Of a stretch of DNA of 64,000 nucleotides, positions 11,551-24,600 are shown in pieces; position 1 is the first letter of the stretch; each line of letters begins with the position of its first letter. Source of the stretch: Neocallimastix lanati (nom. inval.) (taxonomy: Eukaryota; Neocallimastigomycota; Neocallimastigomycetes; Neocallimastigales; Neocallimastigaceae); contig JACVTC010000032.1 in NCBI GenBank assembly GCA_016946835.1, positions 1,080,501 to 1,144,500 of the forward strand, written 5' to 3'. Both the position numbers and the translations under genes were made by a program. A model generated the notes under the pieces. That model did not search any database and was not told where the DNA came from. It saw only the letters and a list, made by a program, of their open reading frames with translations.

Positions 11551-12497
11551 ATGGGAGCAGAAGCACTCCCAATGACAAAAAAATAGCTTCATTAAATAAT
11601 TTACAAAATAATACTTTTACCAAGAATACTCCAATTGATAATAATTCCTTTAATTAAGAATCTGAAGAATCTGATTTTAGTGACACAACTGAAAGTGAGG
11701 ATGATATCAATATAAACGCTATAAAAAGGAAAATGAATGATAATAACAGCGAAAAAGAAGAAAGTAATTCCAAGAAGGTACATAAAAGTTTAAAAGATAA
11801 TCCACGTCCTTTCGCAACTCCTGCTTTAAGAAAGAAGAAAGAAAATGAGCTACATAATAAGCCAAATAAAGTTTATAAAAATCAAATACTTCCTTCAATT
11901 TTAACTCAGCCAAATATTAACAAAGAAAAACAAAAAGAAAAGGAATTAAGAAATATGACAAGAGTAAGAGAAAGTAAAGAAGAAAACAACAATTATTCAT
12001 CAAAAGGAAAGGAAAAAGTTGAATCTGAAGATATACTTGTAATCGATAATGAAATAGAAGATATAGAAATGAATAAAGATAATCAACAAAATAAAACTAA
12101 TACTTTGGAAAAATTAATTTCAACAAAAACTAAAGAAACTAATAATGGAAATACTCAGTTAGTAAAGAGGAATATCAAAATGATGAATAATAAAGAACCT
12201 TACAATATAATGGATGATTTAAATAATCTTAAATCCAGTATTACGATAGGTCAACTCTTGAATGAATGTCCGAAAATTCGTTCACAATTAACTCAAGGTT
12301 TAAAGTTAGAAAAATCTAAAATAATTGGAACTGTAGACAATGTAATAGCACGAACTTTATTAGTAAATAACTATGATCATAGCTACATAAGTAAAAGTAA
12401 TGAAGTAGCTGAAGAAGACTTAGCAATGGTTGATGCAAGTGTTGATGTAGTATTCAAGTGTAGTAATAAAAGAGGCTTTCATTTTATTTTCACTTAA
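11551..12497 (+). pseudogene. Family E gag-pol linker, truncated before protease
   Basis: After the gag stop the frame used at 11733 can be followed upstream through an in-frame TAA near 11656 (GAA TCT GAA GAA context), showing decay. The 254-residue open part is Lys/Glu/Asn-rich and ends with a segment reading DDLNNLKSSITIGQLLNECP, similar to the conserved region that precedes the protease in several fungal gypsy Pol proteins (from memory of the family; not searched). No DSG protease motif follows; the frame stops at 12497. The rest of E is missing and D begins within 200 bp. Confidence 0.6.
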
Positions 12498-12680
12498 CAG
12501 GTAGCTTTGAGAAATTTTATTTTTTTAAAATAATTAAAAGAAATAAAAAAATTTTTAATTATAATATTTGTCAGCATATATCGAATAACACCCCTTCAAT
12601 TGGATTGCGTTGTTTCGATTTTGCGATAATTATAATTAAAATAAATTGTTTTAAGTAATTATTTTATTATATTTCTCAAA
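12498..12680. other. E-D junction / short leader of element D
   Basis: The stretch has no LTR, although D should have its 5' LTR upstream of gag. A possible hairpin (ATCGAATAAC facing GTTGTTTCGAT, about 12576-12622) is the only feature. The junction implies a deletion or recombination joining E to D. Confidence 0.5.
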
Positions 12681-15600
12681 GTGGAAGAATTACAACGAAT
12701 TTTTAATAACTTAAATTTAGAAGAAAATATGGAGCAAAACCAAGGTTCTCCATTAAAAGTGGTTAACGACCCACCAATTTTCTCGGGTCGAAGGAAGGAA
12801 TTAAATGGGTTCTTAACGAGAGTGGACCTTGCAATCGAAGCTAATCCTAACAGATTCCAAAATGATGATTCTAGAGTCCGTTTTCTAATGTCCTACCTCA
12901 TTGGAAGACCTCTTGAATGGGCTTCTTGCCTCCGAAGGAATAATAACGAAGTTATCCATAATTATGATAATTTCGTTCAAGAACTTAGAAACAACTATGG
13001 GGACCCAAACTTAGAGTCTATTGTTGCTAACGGAAAGTTATGCAACATCAAACAAAGAAGCTACGGAAGAGTGTTGGAATACATTACTGAATTCCAACGA
13101 ATAAGCCAGAACTCGGATTTCAATGAGCCTGCTAAGATTTATATGTTCATTAGGGGTTTACATTTCAAACTTAGACAACAACTCGCTACTGTTAACCCAA
13201 ATCCAAATAATTTAAATAGATTAATCAATGATGTAATAGCAATTGAAAACCTCTCCAAACGTCAGGATATTAATGAATTCTATATTAGAAATCGTAATCA
13301 GCCTAGTTCTTCCCATTCTGCTCCAAGAGACGATCCCATGGAAGTTGACTTGTATAGGATCAAACAAGGGTACAGAGATGTGAGATATTTCCCCTCTCAC
13401 AAGTCACTGTATGTAGAAAATACAAAAAATTATGATGAAGAAAGAAGAAAAGGCTTGTGTTTTCTTTGCAAACAGCCAGGTCACTTACAATTTAATTGTC
13501 CCAACAGAAAAAGGCCAAAAGGATTGAAGATGATTAATAAAAAGAATGAAAATAATAACCAATCTTCCGCTACTTTGAGAAGAATCAGAAGAATCTTGGA
13601 TAATGAAAATGTTCATAAGGTTAGGGAGATTATTGAAGCTGAAAATTCTCTTATTAACCAGAAAAACAATATACTAACTTTTCATATAAAAACTAACAAT
13701 ATTGAAGAAGTTCCGGTTAGAGTTCTCATCGACTCTGGGTCTGATTTGAACTTTATCCACCCTAGTTTCGTCCGGGCATTTGGTATTGAATCTTCAAAAA
13801 TTGAAAAATCTTTCAAAGTTACTGGCCTAGGTAACGGTATCCGTACAGTCTACAAAGAAACGGAGAAGTGCATTCTTCGTTTCAGGAATCATTTTGAAGT
13901 ATTAAAATTTTACGTTTTAGAAATTCCTGATGTTGATGTAATTCTAGGTCTATCATGGATCGAAAAGCATTGTCCATTGAACTACCATGATGCAAGAAAG
14001 ATCACCTTTGGTTCTAGCTATTGTGCTTCTCACTGTAACCATGGAAAGAGGAAAAGAAGAAGTAAGAAAAGAAATAATAGAAAAAACAAATACAAACTTG
14101 TAACTACTGAAGACTTAATAAAGGAAGAAGAGATGCCTAAGGACACTCCTATTCCCTCTTTGAAAAGAAAGTATGCCTGGGAATCTGATGAAGAAAAAGA
14201 TGATGCTGAATACGTTAGAGGCCGCCGTGTTAAAACAATTAACGAGTCCGATGATAGTGATCTAGAAGATAATTTTATGAATGAGTTTATTAGTGATAGT
14301 GAATTAAATTGTATTTTTAATAATAGTGATATTTCTAATTCATGTAAAAATGATAATTCATGTAATAAAAATTTTTCATGTAATAATATAAAAAGTTTAA
14401 ATAAAAATAAAAAATTGGTCGCCGAACCAACAAACTATTTTAGTAAGTGTTTTGATAATTTTAATTATTCTTACCATAAATTGAAATCGAGTGAAATTGA
14501 TTCTTTAGTTGATAGTTTTAATTGTTATATTGATGTTGATATTAAAAGATGTAATTGTATTAAGAAAATACGAAAGGACAATTTTAAAATTAAATTAAAT
14601 AATAATAAATCTATTGTAATTCCTTCCCATTGTTTAGATTTTGCCGCAGTCTTTAATGAAAGAAATTGTGATGTGTTGCCACCTCATCGGGAGTATGATT
14701 GTGAAATTAAATTAAAGGATAATTCTAATTTATTTTATGGTCCTATTTATCCTTTAACAGAAACAGAAAGGGACGAATTAAAAAAGTATCTTAAAGAAAA
14801 TTTAGAAAAAGGTTTCATTAGGAAATCTACGTCCCCAGCTTGTGCTCCTATTTTATTTGTTAGAAAAAAGGATGGCACCTTAAGATTATGTATTGATTAT
14901 AGGAAGCTGAATGATATGACAATTAGAAATTCATATCCCCTCCCTTTAATCGGTGATTTATTAGATAGAGTTAAGGGTGCTAAGTATTTTACTAAGTTAG
15001 ATTTAAAGTCGGCTTATAACTTAGTAAAAATTAAAGAAGGTGACGAGTACAAAACTGCCTTTCGAACTCGTTATGGGCATTTTGAATACCTCGTCATGCC
15101 TTTCGGGCTATAGTATGCCCCTGCAACATTTCAACATTTTATTAATGATGTTCTCAGCGATTATTTGGATGATTTTGTTATTTCCTATATTGATGATATT
15201 CTTATATATTCCAATAGTCTTGAAGAACACCATGAACATGTAAGAAAAGTTTTAAGAAAACTACTTGATAATAAATTATATGTTAATTTAGAAAAATGTG
15301 AATTTGATGTTACAAAAACCACATTTCTTGGTTTTGTTTTATCACAAGATGGACTCGAAATGGATAAAGAAAAAGTAAAAGCTATTCTTGATTGGCCAAT
15401 CCCTACTACAGTAAAAGAAGTTCAATCTTTTATAGGTTTAAGTAATTATTACAGAATTTTCATTAAAGATTTCGCTAAAATCGCTAATCCTCTACACAAG
15501 CTTACAAGAAAAAATGTTCCTTTTAATTGGGGTCCTGATCAACAGAAAGCTTTTGATAAACTTAAAGAACTTTTTACTTCTGCACCTATCCTCAGACATC

Positions 15601-17636
15601 CTGATAGTAATAAGCCTTTTATTGTAGAAACTGATGCTAGCAATTTTGCGGTTGGTGCTATTCTCTCTCAAGAATTTGAAGGACAACTTCATCCCATTGC
15701 TTTTATCTCTACGAGCTTAACTAAGTCTCAACGTAACTATCAGATTTATGACAAAGAATTACTTGCCATAAAAGTTGCTCTCGAAGAATGGCGTCATTAT
15801 TTGGAAGGTGCTCGTCATCAATTAATTATCTATACTGATCATAAGAACCTTACTTTCCCTCGGAAACCTGAAATGCTTTCTCAACGTCAAATTAGATGGT
15901 ATGAATTCTTATCAAGATTTGATTTTAAACTTGTTTATCGTGCTGGTAAAAAATCTGGTAAACCTGATCTACTTTCAAGACGTAGTGATCATTTATTTGC
16001 TAATAACTCTCGCTCAATTTCTTGTTGTGTTATTAACTGTATTGATAGTAAGAAAGATTCTTTGATAAACTCCATATTAGCTTCCTTAAAGGATGATGAT
16101 CTTTTTATTCGTATTTCTAAATTCATTAGTGATGATAAAATTGATAATGCTCCAATTAAAAATATTGATAAAGTTTCTTTTGATAAAGAAGGTTTTCTTC
16201 TATTTGATAATCTAATTTATGTTCCTAAATGCCTCCGTACTAGAGTTCTTGAATTGCATCACGATTCTGTTTCAGCTGGTCATTTTGGCATCAATAAAAC
16301 TGTTGAACTTATTTCTCGCAATTTCTGGTGGCCTAAATTACATAATGATGTAAAGAAATTCATTAAGTCTTGTGAAACTTGTTGTAAATCCAAAATTCCA
16401 AGACATAAGCCTTATGGATTGTTATCTCCACTTTCTACTCCTAATAGAGCTTGGTCTGACATCTCTATGGATTTTATTGTCGAATTACCAAAATCCAAAG
16501 ATATGACCACTATTATGGTTGTGGTGGATCGTTTAACTAAAATGGCTCATTTTATTCCTTTTAGATGTTTACCTACTGCTGCTATTGCTGCCGATTCTTT
16601 TATTAATAATATTTTTAAGCTTCATGGTTTTCCGGATTCGATCATTTCTGACCGTGGTACTCAATTCACTTCTGATTTCTGGAATCGGTTATGTTCACTT
16701 CTTGATATCAATCACTCATTTTCCACTGCTAACCATCCCCAAACAGATGGTCAAACGGAGAGGGTGAACGCGATATTGGAACAATATCTACGTTGCTTCA
16801 TTAATGATAGACAAAATAACTGGGTTGATCTCTTACCTTTTGCTGAATTCTCTTACAATAATACTTTGCAACAGTCTATAAATCAATCACCATTTTTTGC
16901 TAATTACGGTTTTAATCCAAAATTTAATCCAGAAATTCCTTCAAGTGATAGATCTCACAGAGCTGATAGAAGAATTTTAGATATAAGTAGAAATATAAAA
17001 TTTTTAAAAGAAAATCTAAATAAGGCTAAAGCAACTTACAAAAAGTACGCCGACATGAAGAGAATTGAACCTCCTGAATTTAAAATTGGTAACAAAGTGT
17101 GGTTACTCAAAGGGAATATTATAAATAATAAAAATGCTAAAAGAAAATTGTCTGACCAAATGATAAGTCTTTTTCGAATTATTAGAAAAGTCAGCGATTT
17201 AGCTTACGAGTTAGAATTACCTAGTAATATTCGTTGTCATCCTGTCTTTCATGTTTCATTGCTTGAACCATATCATGAAAATGATTATAAAGATAGAATT
17301 TTAAAACGTAGAAAGAATATACAACTCACTACAGACAGTACCGATAGAATTCCTGAAAAAATAATAAAATAGAAGACTTACAATGGAAAAAATCATTATT
17401 TAATAAGATGGAAAGGTCTTGATTCTAATGATGATACTTGGATTGAAGAAGATCAAATCTTAGATCAACAGCTGATTCAGGAATATTTCAGAAAACTTAG
17501 GAAAGACAAAAAGAAAATTAATAATGAAACTTATGTCAACAATGATGAATCAAATGAGTATATTGTTCGCCATAGATTTCAACCGTTCGTGATTAATCTT
17601 CCTTCAAGTAATAAATCTCGCAGGAGCTCGACTTAA
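12681..17636 (+). pseudogene. Family D Ty3/gypsy chromovirus gag-pol with two nonsense codons
   Basis: A single reading frame holds Gag (about residues 15-230), zinc knuckle [14 protein letters not shown], protease [10 protein letters not shown], reverse transcriptase with YIDDILIYS (about 15190), RNase H (ETDASNFAVG, about 15630), integrase with an HHCC zinc region and DDE motifs (SDRGTQF; TDGQTERVN, about 16745-16770), then a chromodomain (RWKGLDSNDDTWIEE, about 17405-17455). The frame is broken by TAG at 15111-15113, after MPFGL where the surrounding sequence would be satisfied by CAG, and by TAG at 17370-17372 just before the chromodomain. Reading resumes in frame after each. A first ATG at 12729 could also start Gag; the listed start is TTG/GTG-like and uncertain. 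The 5' LTR is missing. Confidence 0.88.
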
Positions 17637-17646
17637 AGGGCGATGT

Positions 17647-18418
17647 TGTAAAGATATCTTTATATCTTTAATAAATTTATGTAATTCATTATTACATTAA
17701 TTTATGTATGAAATTTTTTCCACGATATCTTGAATAAAATTATGTAATTTACATTAATTTATGAATTAAAGCGTATTTCAATAAATTTATGTAAACGAAA
17801 AATCATACATCAAATTTACGTACATGAATTAAATACTTTAAATAATTATTTCTCCTTAAATTAATAATTGAAATTTAAAATTATAAATTAGAACTTAAAT
17901 TATTTAAATTTATATTTATTAAATATGAAATTAAATAATTTAGTCACAAAAAATTCGCCAAATCTGTTATTGTTAAATTTTTATTTATTTAAATAGTATA
18001 GTTTAATATTATTAATAGTTTTTAGTTTAATTTTAAATTAGTTAAAATATTTAAATAGTTATAATAAAAAAATAGTTATAATAAAAAACAGTTAATTAGA
18101 AAATTATACTATAATTAGTTTTAGTTTAAATATTTTATTATTTTATAAAATTAATTATTATTAATATTTAAATTGAATATATGTAAATTAAATTAATTTA
18201 ATATATTAGAATATAATTAAGAAAAAATATAAATATTGTAAATTTTCTTTAATTGAAAAAATGTAATTGTTATTTTTTATAATTTGATAGTTCATAACAT
18301 AATAAGAACTATTTAATAAAAGATTTTTAATAAACCAAATATTTTTAATAAAAAAGAATTTATTTTATATTAGTGTTTTTGTATTATTATAATCTGTTTT
18401 AAAATAAAACACTTTATA
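17647..18418 (+). repeat. Family D 3' LTR
   Basis: It follows a polypurine-type tract (CTTAAAGGGCGATGT) directly after the D stop codon. It starts TGTAAAGATATC and ends CTTTATA, where solo copies end CTTTACA, so the terminal CA has become TA. Two solo copies are at 9417-10178 and 21765-22537. Confidence 0.85.
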
Positions 18419-18421
18419 TTA

Positions 18422-20638
18422 CCATATTACCCATCAATCAATCATACAAAGGAACCTTTTGAACTTTTACACATAGATTTGGTTAAGGCTCCTGATTTTT
18501 CATTTTATAACAATAGATATTTTGAAACTATACTCGATGATTTTACACGGTATAGTTGGGTACTATTTGTTAAAAATAAAAGCGATATATATAATGCTTT
18601 TATTATTTTGTATAATCAAATTAAAAATATATTTAAAAATTATAATATTAAATACATAAAAACAGATAATGGGACAGAATTTTTCAATAATAATTTTAAT
18701 GAGTTTTACAATAAAACTGGAATAATTCATGAACACACAGTACCACATAACCCCCAACAAAACGGTAGAGTAGAAAGATTGCACAGAACATTGATATCTA
18801 ATGGAGATGCAATGTTAGCTGATGCTAAATTAAGTCATAAATTTTGGCAGGATGCAGTTGCAACGGCTAATTATATTCATAATCGATTACCACATAAAGG
18901 TAATAATAATAAAATTCCATATGAATTATTGTATAACGAAAAGGTAGATTATAATAGACTTAAAGTTTTCAGTTGTCGAGTGTACTTTTATGTTCCTAAA
19001 CAATTCAGAAAGAAGTTTTGTAATACAACTCTACCAGGTGTATTCTTAGGTTATGACGAAATTAATCATACAGCATATAGAATATATGATGTTAATAATA
19101 ATAAAATAATTCTTTCACGAACAGTCGCATTTCTTGAAGATGAACCTGCAAATATAGGTCCTCCTCTATCCTCTCCAGATATCTTTAACTTTACTCCATT
19201 TTATGAATCTGAAGAAATTAAAGACGATATAAATGATAACAATAATAATGAATATCATGAAGTTTATAATATTAATAATAACAATAATAATGAATATCAT
19301 GAAGTTTATAATATTAATAATAACAATAATAATGAATATCATGAAGTTTATAATATTAATAATAACAATAATAATGAATATCATGAAGTTTATAATATTA
19401 ATAATAACAATAATAATTTATTTATTAATGAAAATCAAATTAATTTAAATAATAATTTAAATCAAATGAATGTTCCATATAATAATTTAAATAATTTAAA
19501 TCAAAATAATTTTAATAATATAAATAATTTATCACAAAATAATTCTATTGGTCTTATACGATATAACAGTAATTTCGAAAATAATAATAAAAATTTTTCA
19601 AATTACAACTTAAATTACCGATTTAATAATTTACTTTCAAATCATGAATTTAATGATTCATCATTAAATTTAAATTATAATAATAAAAACAACCTTACTG
19701 AAATAAATGAAAATAATAATAATAATATTTATTTCCAAAAAGAAAATAATATAAATTTTCATAATGGGAATAAAGAAAATTATAGTACAAACAATTTAAT
19801 TAAAATTAATAATTTAAATGATTTAAATTTAAATAATAATTTAAATCAGAATTTAGGAAGTAAAGTCACAGAAAGTAATGGAAATAAGATAAACAATATG
19901 AAAACCAAGACGTAACGGGAATAAATAATCAGGATTTTAATTATAAAAATATACAGGATTTGGAAATTCACAATAATTACATAAATAATAATAATTTAAT
20001 TATCGAAGGAAATAAAAATAATTTAAATAATTCAAATTTATCAAATAATGTAAACAATGAGTATTTTGATCTAAATAATTATAATTCAAATGACAATTTC
20101 ACAAATAATAAAAATAATAACATAAATAATAATATAGAAACCAACGACGTTAATAATTTAAATGTAAGTAATAAAAATGTCAATTCTATAAATTATAATT
20201 TAAATCAAAATTTAATTGAAGAAAATAAAAATAATGTAAACAAAGAAAATGATGTAAACAAAGAAGATATAAATGATAAAAATAATTTAAATGAACAAAA
20301 TAAATATAATAAAGAAAATAATAGTGAATTCTTTAATGAATTAATTGAAGAATTAAATAAAGGTAAATTTAATAATAATAATTTAAATGAAAAGCATTCT
20401 CTAAGAAGTGAGTATAGCTATAATAATAAAGAATTTGCTAGTAATAATTATCAAAATAACGTAACTTATATGGACAAAATAAATTATATAAACAAACGAA
20501 TAAATAATAATTTAAATAAAAGTGTTATCTTAAATAAAAGTAATAATGATAAAAGTGATAATGATAAAATTGATAATATCAATAAAATTAAAGATATAAA
20601 ACAAGCAAATTCAATTAAAGAGAGAAAATCAGATAAAA
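18422..20638 (+). pseudogene. Ty1/copia element C: integrase and Asn-rich linker (left part)
   Basis: It begins inside the integrase (EPFELLHIDLVKAPDF) right after the D 3' LTR, so gag and protease are lost. Visible are DDFTRYSWVLF, TDNGTEFFN and PQQNGRVERLHRTL, the copia-type DDE core, then the conserved RVYFYVP/GVFLGYD region ending near 19150. The following linker of about 480 codons is almost pure Asn with Leu/Ile and four copies of a 14-residue unit. A stop at 19913-19915 and a change of frame before 19960 show decay. The frame used at 20638 (ERKSDK) continues after the F element at 27275, proving the two parts were one element. Confidence 0.88.
19246..19415 (+). repeat. 42-bp tandem repeat, four copies, in copia C linker
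   Basis: Each unit encodes EYHEVYNINNNNNN. Copies appear almost identical, implying recent slippage or unequal exchange. Confidence 0.9.
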
Positions 20639-21041
20639 TGTAACGGATCACAGAAATAAATAATATATTTTAGTTTTTAACACTTAATAATTTATAGCTA
20701 AGTTCGCGAGTTCGAATCCGAACATTTACCTTAAAAATTTTTATCATTTTTATTTATTTAATATTATTAAAATATTTTAGTTTATAATTATTTGATTGGT
20801 TTAAATTATAAAAATTTAATTCATAAAAATTTAATTAATTTATTTAATTGAAAAAAAATATAAATATCTCAAAAAATTTCATATAAAATTTATAAATCGT
20901 GTTTTTATTAAAAAATTAATAATTAATAAATTATTATTTAACACCAACCTTTTGATTCAAGATTTGTGTTTAATAATAAGTTTTATTTTATTAGGTTATT
21001 AATTTAAATTCTTGTTTCTTATTGTTAAGCACAGCTTTACA
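20639..21041 (+). repeat. Family F 5' LTR
   Basis: It runs from TGTAACGGATC to GCTTTACA. A short perfect hairpin, GTTCGAATCCGAAC, is near its 5' end. TSD TAAAA precedes it. Confidence 0.95.
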
Positions 21042-21623
21042 ATAAAAACACCTTTAGATATAATCAAAACCTTGGTGTTGAGAAACAAATAAAAATAAAG
21101 TTATAGATAATATTTTAATATTACCTTTGATAAAAGATAAGTCAGTAACAAATTATTTTAATTTGTGAATAAGGACGTCTTTTATTAAATATTAATAATA
21201 TTATTGTTGAAGCTTTATAAAAATAATAAAATTTTTCTTAATTTTATTTTTAATTATCATTTGATTTAGTTAGCTTTATAAGCGTAAATTATAAGAAATA
21301 GAAGAAACGTAAAGTTTCCGGATTAGTTATTCTTAGTGTATAATTATTGTGATAATTTGCACTAAGCTCTGGCCTTTCTATTCATTTGAGAGTAGAAGAG
21401 TCTGGTGTGAACAGGGCATGACGCCGTAATAGGCAAGCTGTCTTGAATTAATTCACATACTACTTTACGTGTTTCCTATAATTTACGGAAAATTGCAGGA
21501 AATGCTTTTGATAATTAAAATAAAATTTTAGAATTTTTATTATTAAGAATTTATATTATTAATCAAATTTAATTAATTTTCTTAAAAAATATTTTTTTTT
21601 AATAAAACCATTTTTATATTAAC
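21042..21623 (+). other. Family F leader with conserved hairpin
   Basis: This is non-coding leader between LTR and gag. At 21405-21460 an outer stem (GTGTGAA with TTCACAT) and an inner ACAG/CTGT stem enclose GGCATGACGCCG...AGGCAAG, the module also seen at 9222-9270 in the E leader. No standard primer-binding site was recognised directly after the LTR. Confidence 0.6.
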
Positions 21624-24600
21624 ATGGAAGAATCAAATATCTTCGATACTGCTAATCTGAAGGATGGATTCGCTGGGGACAGAAAGTATCTTAAGGGATT
21701 TCTTGCCAAGATGGAGCTTATCTTTCTTTTATATCCTGAAAGGTTTCCTGGAGATGAAGATAAGTATAAAGTTTTGATTTAAAAAATAGATTATAAGTCA
21801 AAAATTATAATAACACTAAATAACACAAAAATGTTTTATAAACAAATAAGTTTTATTATATTTAGATTTTAAAATAATCTTTATTAATTATTAGTGTTAT
21901 TAACAATAAATCGTTAATAACAATTACATCGATTAAAATACATGAAATTTGGTTAACTATTTATATTTTTATCTTATTACATTTAGAATATATAATTCCT
22001 ATTGAATTATATTATCTAACTATTTATTTAAAAACAATACTAACCTAAACTAATAATAAATAATTAACTATTACTAAATAAAGAGAATTATAATTAATAA
22101 CTAAAATAAATATAATCAATTCTAATTGAGTTCATTTATTATTTATTTATTATTTAAATATTATTAGTAAATTTATTATATATTTTCTATTTTAAAATAA
22201 TATAAAAGTTGTCATAATTATTTAATATAAATTTAGCATAAAATGCCGTAAGTTTCAACATGACTAATTGCATAGTTTCATGTTGTTAATTTATCTTGTA
22301 AAAAACCTTAACTCTTATTATTTAAATTAAATTACATAAAAAGAAATGATTTTCAATTACTAGTTTCACAAGAGAAATTTTTAATTTATTAATATGATTG
22401 GGAAGAAGTCGAAGTTTTGTTTAAAATTATTTGCAATAATTTTATACACGTGATTTTTAATAGATTTATTCCAATTTTACTTAAATTTATGATTAAATTT
22501 AATTAAAATTTATAAAGATATTAATAATATCTTTACAATAAGGTAGTATATATTATCTCTCGCTTCTACGGTAAAGCTATGAATTGGGCAGCTACCTTGA
22601 TAGAACATCGTGATCCATGTCTTAGTAACTATGAAGCTTTTATTGGACGCATAAAATCATTTTTTGGGAACTCTGATGCTACCTATGTTGCAAACCAAAT
22701 GTTAAGAAATATACGCCAGAGGAATCTAGGGGGAATTCAAGGATATATTTTAGAATTCAACAAGTATGCTGACGATTCAAATTGGAATGAAGAAGCAAAG
22801 ATGGATGCCTTTATTGCTGGATTAAATAACCAAGTTGCTACCAAGATTATTGAGATATTCCCAGGACCCAAAAGCTTACTTGCTCTTCAAACTATTGCTT
22901 CTCGTATTGATGCTAGACTATCTACAACCCAAAAATTTCAAAGAAATAGACAATCTTATACCAGTAATAGGTTTTCTACTTTTAAAATAAATAGTACAAA
23001 CAAAAAATCTAGTAATAAACAATTTTATGGACATCTCTCAAAAGAAGAAAAAGAATATCGTAGGAAAGAAAATTTATGCTTATATTGTGGTTCTCCTACT
23101 CACTCTATTAAGGATTGTCCTAAAAGAACTAATAAAGATGAATCTTCTTCAAGTACTACCTTAGTTTCAAAACCTCTTTCGAATTCTACTCTTAATCAAG
23201 TCAATAACTCCGAATCTTCTCAAAGTCTTTTCAATTTTACTCTTGGATTCAATAGCTCTTCTATCCCAGTAGATATATTAGTAGATTCTGGTTCATGTTA
23301 TAATCTTATTGATGAAACCTTTGTTAAAAATAACAATATTCCTACTACTTCCATTGATAATACTCACAAAATCCGTGGTATTGGTGGTATTCAAACTCTT
23401 TCTCTGCAAACAATTCCAGTTACTCTCAAATACTCTAACCACCGTTGTATTACTTCTTTTTATGTTACTAATTTACCTTCTTGTAATTGTATTCTTGGAT
23501 TCGATTGGTTAAAGACTCATAATCCGTCTATTGACTTTGCCAATATGAAACTCCTCTTTAACTCAAATTATTGCAACTCTAATTGTCTTGTAATTCCTTC
23601 TTCTTATCCAGTAACTCCTTGTGAACAATCTTCTACTAATAAAGCTAATATTAAGATTTTTACTTCTTTCCCAATTTCTAACACTTCTTCTAGCTCTAAT
23701 TCCTCCTCATACACTACTGATTTGGAAACTCTATCTAAGAAACTCCCAAAAGAACTTGTTGAGTATATTGATGTTTTCAACGAAGCTATTGCTAATGTTC
23801 TCCCTCCTCACAGACCTTACGATTGTGAGATTAAAATTAAAGATGACGGTAAACTCTATTATGGTCCTATATACCCTCTTACTGCCGAAGAATCTGATGC
23901 TCTTGAAGAATATATTAAAGAAAACCTTGCAAAAGGATTTATAAGAAAATCGAAATCTCCAGCTGGCGCTCCGATCCTCTTCAAACGAAAAAAGAATGGA
24001 AAACTCCGTATGGTTATCGACTACCGGCGGTTAAATGAAATCACAATCCGAGATTTATACCCTCTTCCGTTGATCAATGATATGCTTGAGAGTTTAGGTA
24101 AAAGTAAGATATTCTTAAAGCTGGACCTGAAGTCGGCTTATAACCTAATTCGGATTAAAAGTGGTGATGAATACAAAACTGCTTTTACTTGTAAATTAGG
24201 TCATTTCCAGTACACTGTAATGCCTTTTGGACTCAAGAATGCTCCCTCGGTCTTTCAACACTTTATAAATAACATCTTTGAAGATATTATTGGCAAATTT
24301 GTATACTGTTATATCGACGACATCATTAAATTCTCTTCAGATTACTCTACTCACGTTGAACATATTAAAGAAGTTCTCTCGAGATTAAGAAGTTCTAATT
24401 TGGTCGCTACTTTAGAAAAATGCGAGTTCTTTGTTCCCTATATTGATTTTCTCGGTCACCGCATCTCTGCTGAAGGTATCAATATGGATCCAAGTAAGGT
24501 TTCTTCCATCCTGAATTGGCCCAACCCGAAGAATATTAAGGAACTTCAATCGTTTTTAGGTCTTGCAAATTACTACCGTCGCTTCATCCAAGGTTTTGCT

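Noticed and set aside
19166..19448. Antisense and shifted ORFs with a repeated IFIIIVIIN or MKFIILIITII pattern.
   Set aside because: They are other-frame readings of the 42-bp tandem repeat in the copia C linker, not membrane proteins.
20700..20725. GAGTTCGAATCCGAAC in the F LTR resembles a tRNA T-arm.
   Set aside because: No D-arm, anticodon arm or acceptor stem fits around it, and it lies inside a defined LTR present twice. I did not call a tRNA gene.
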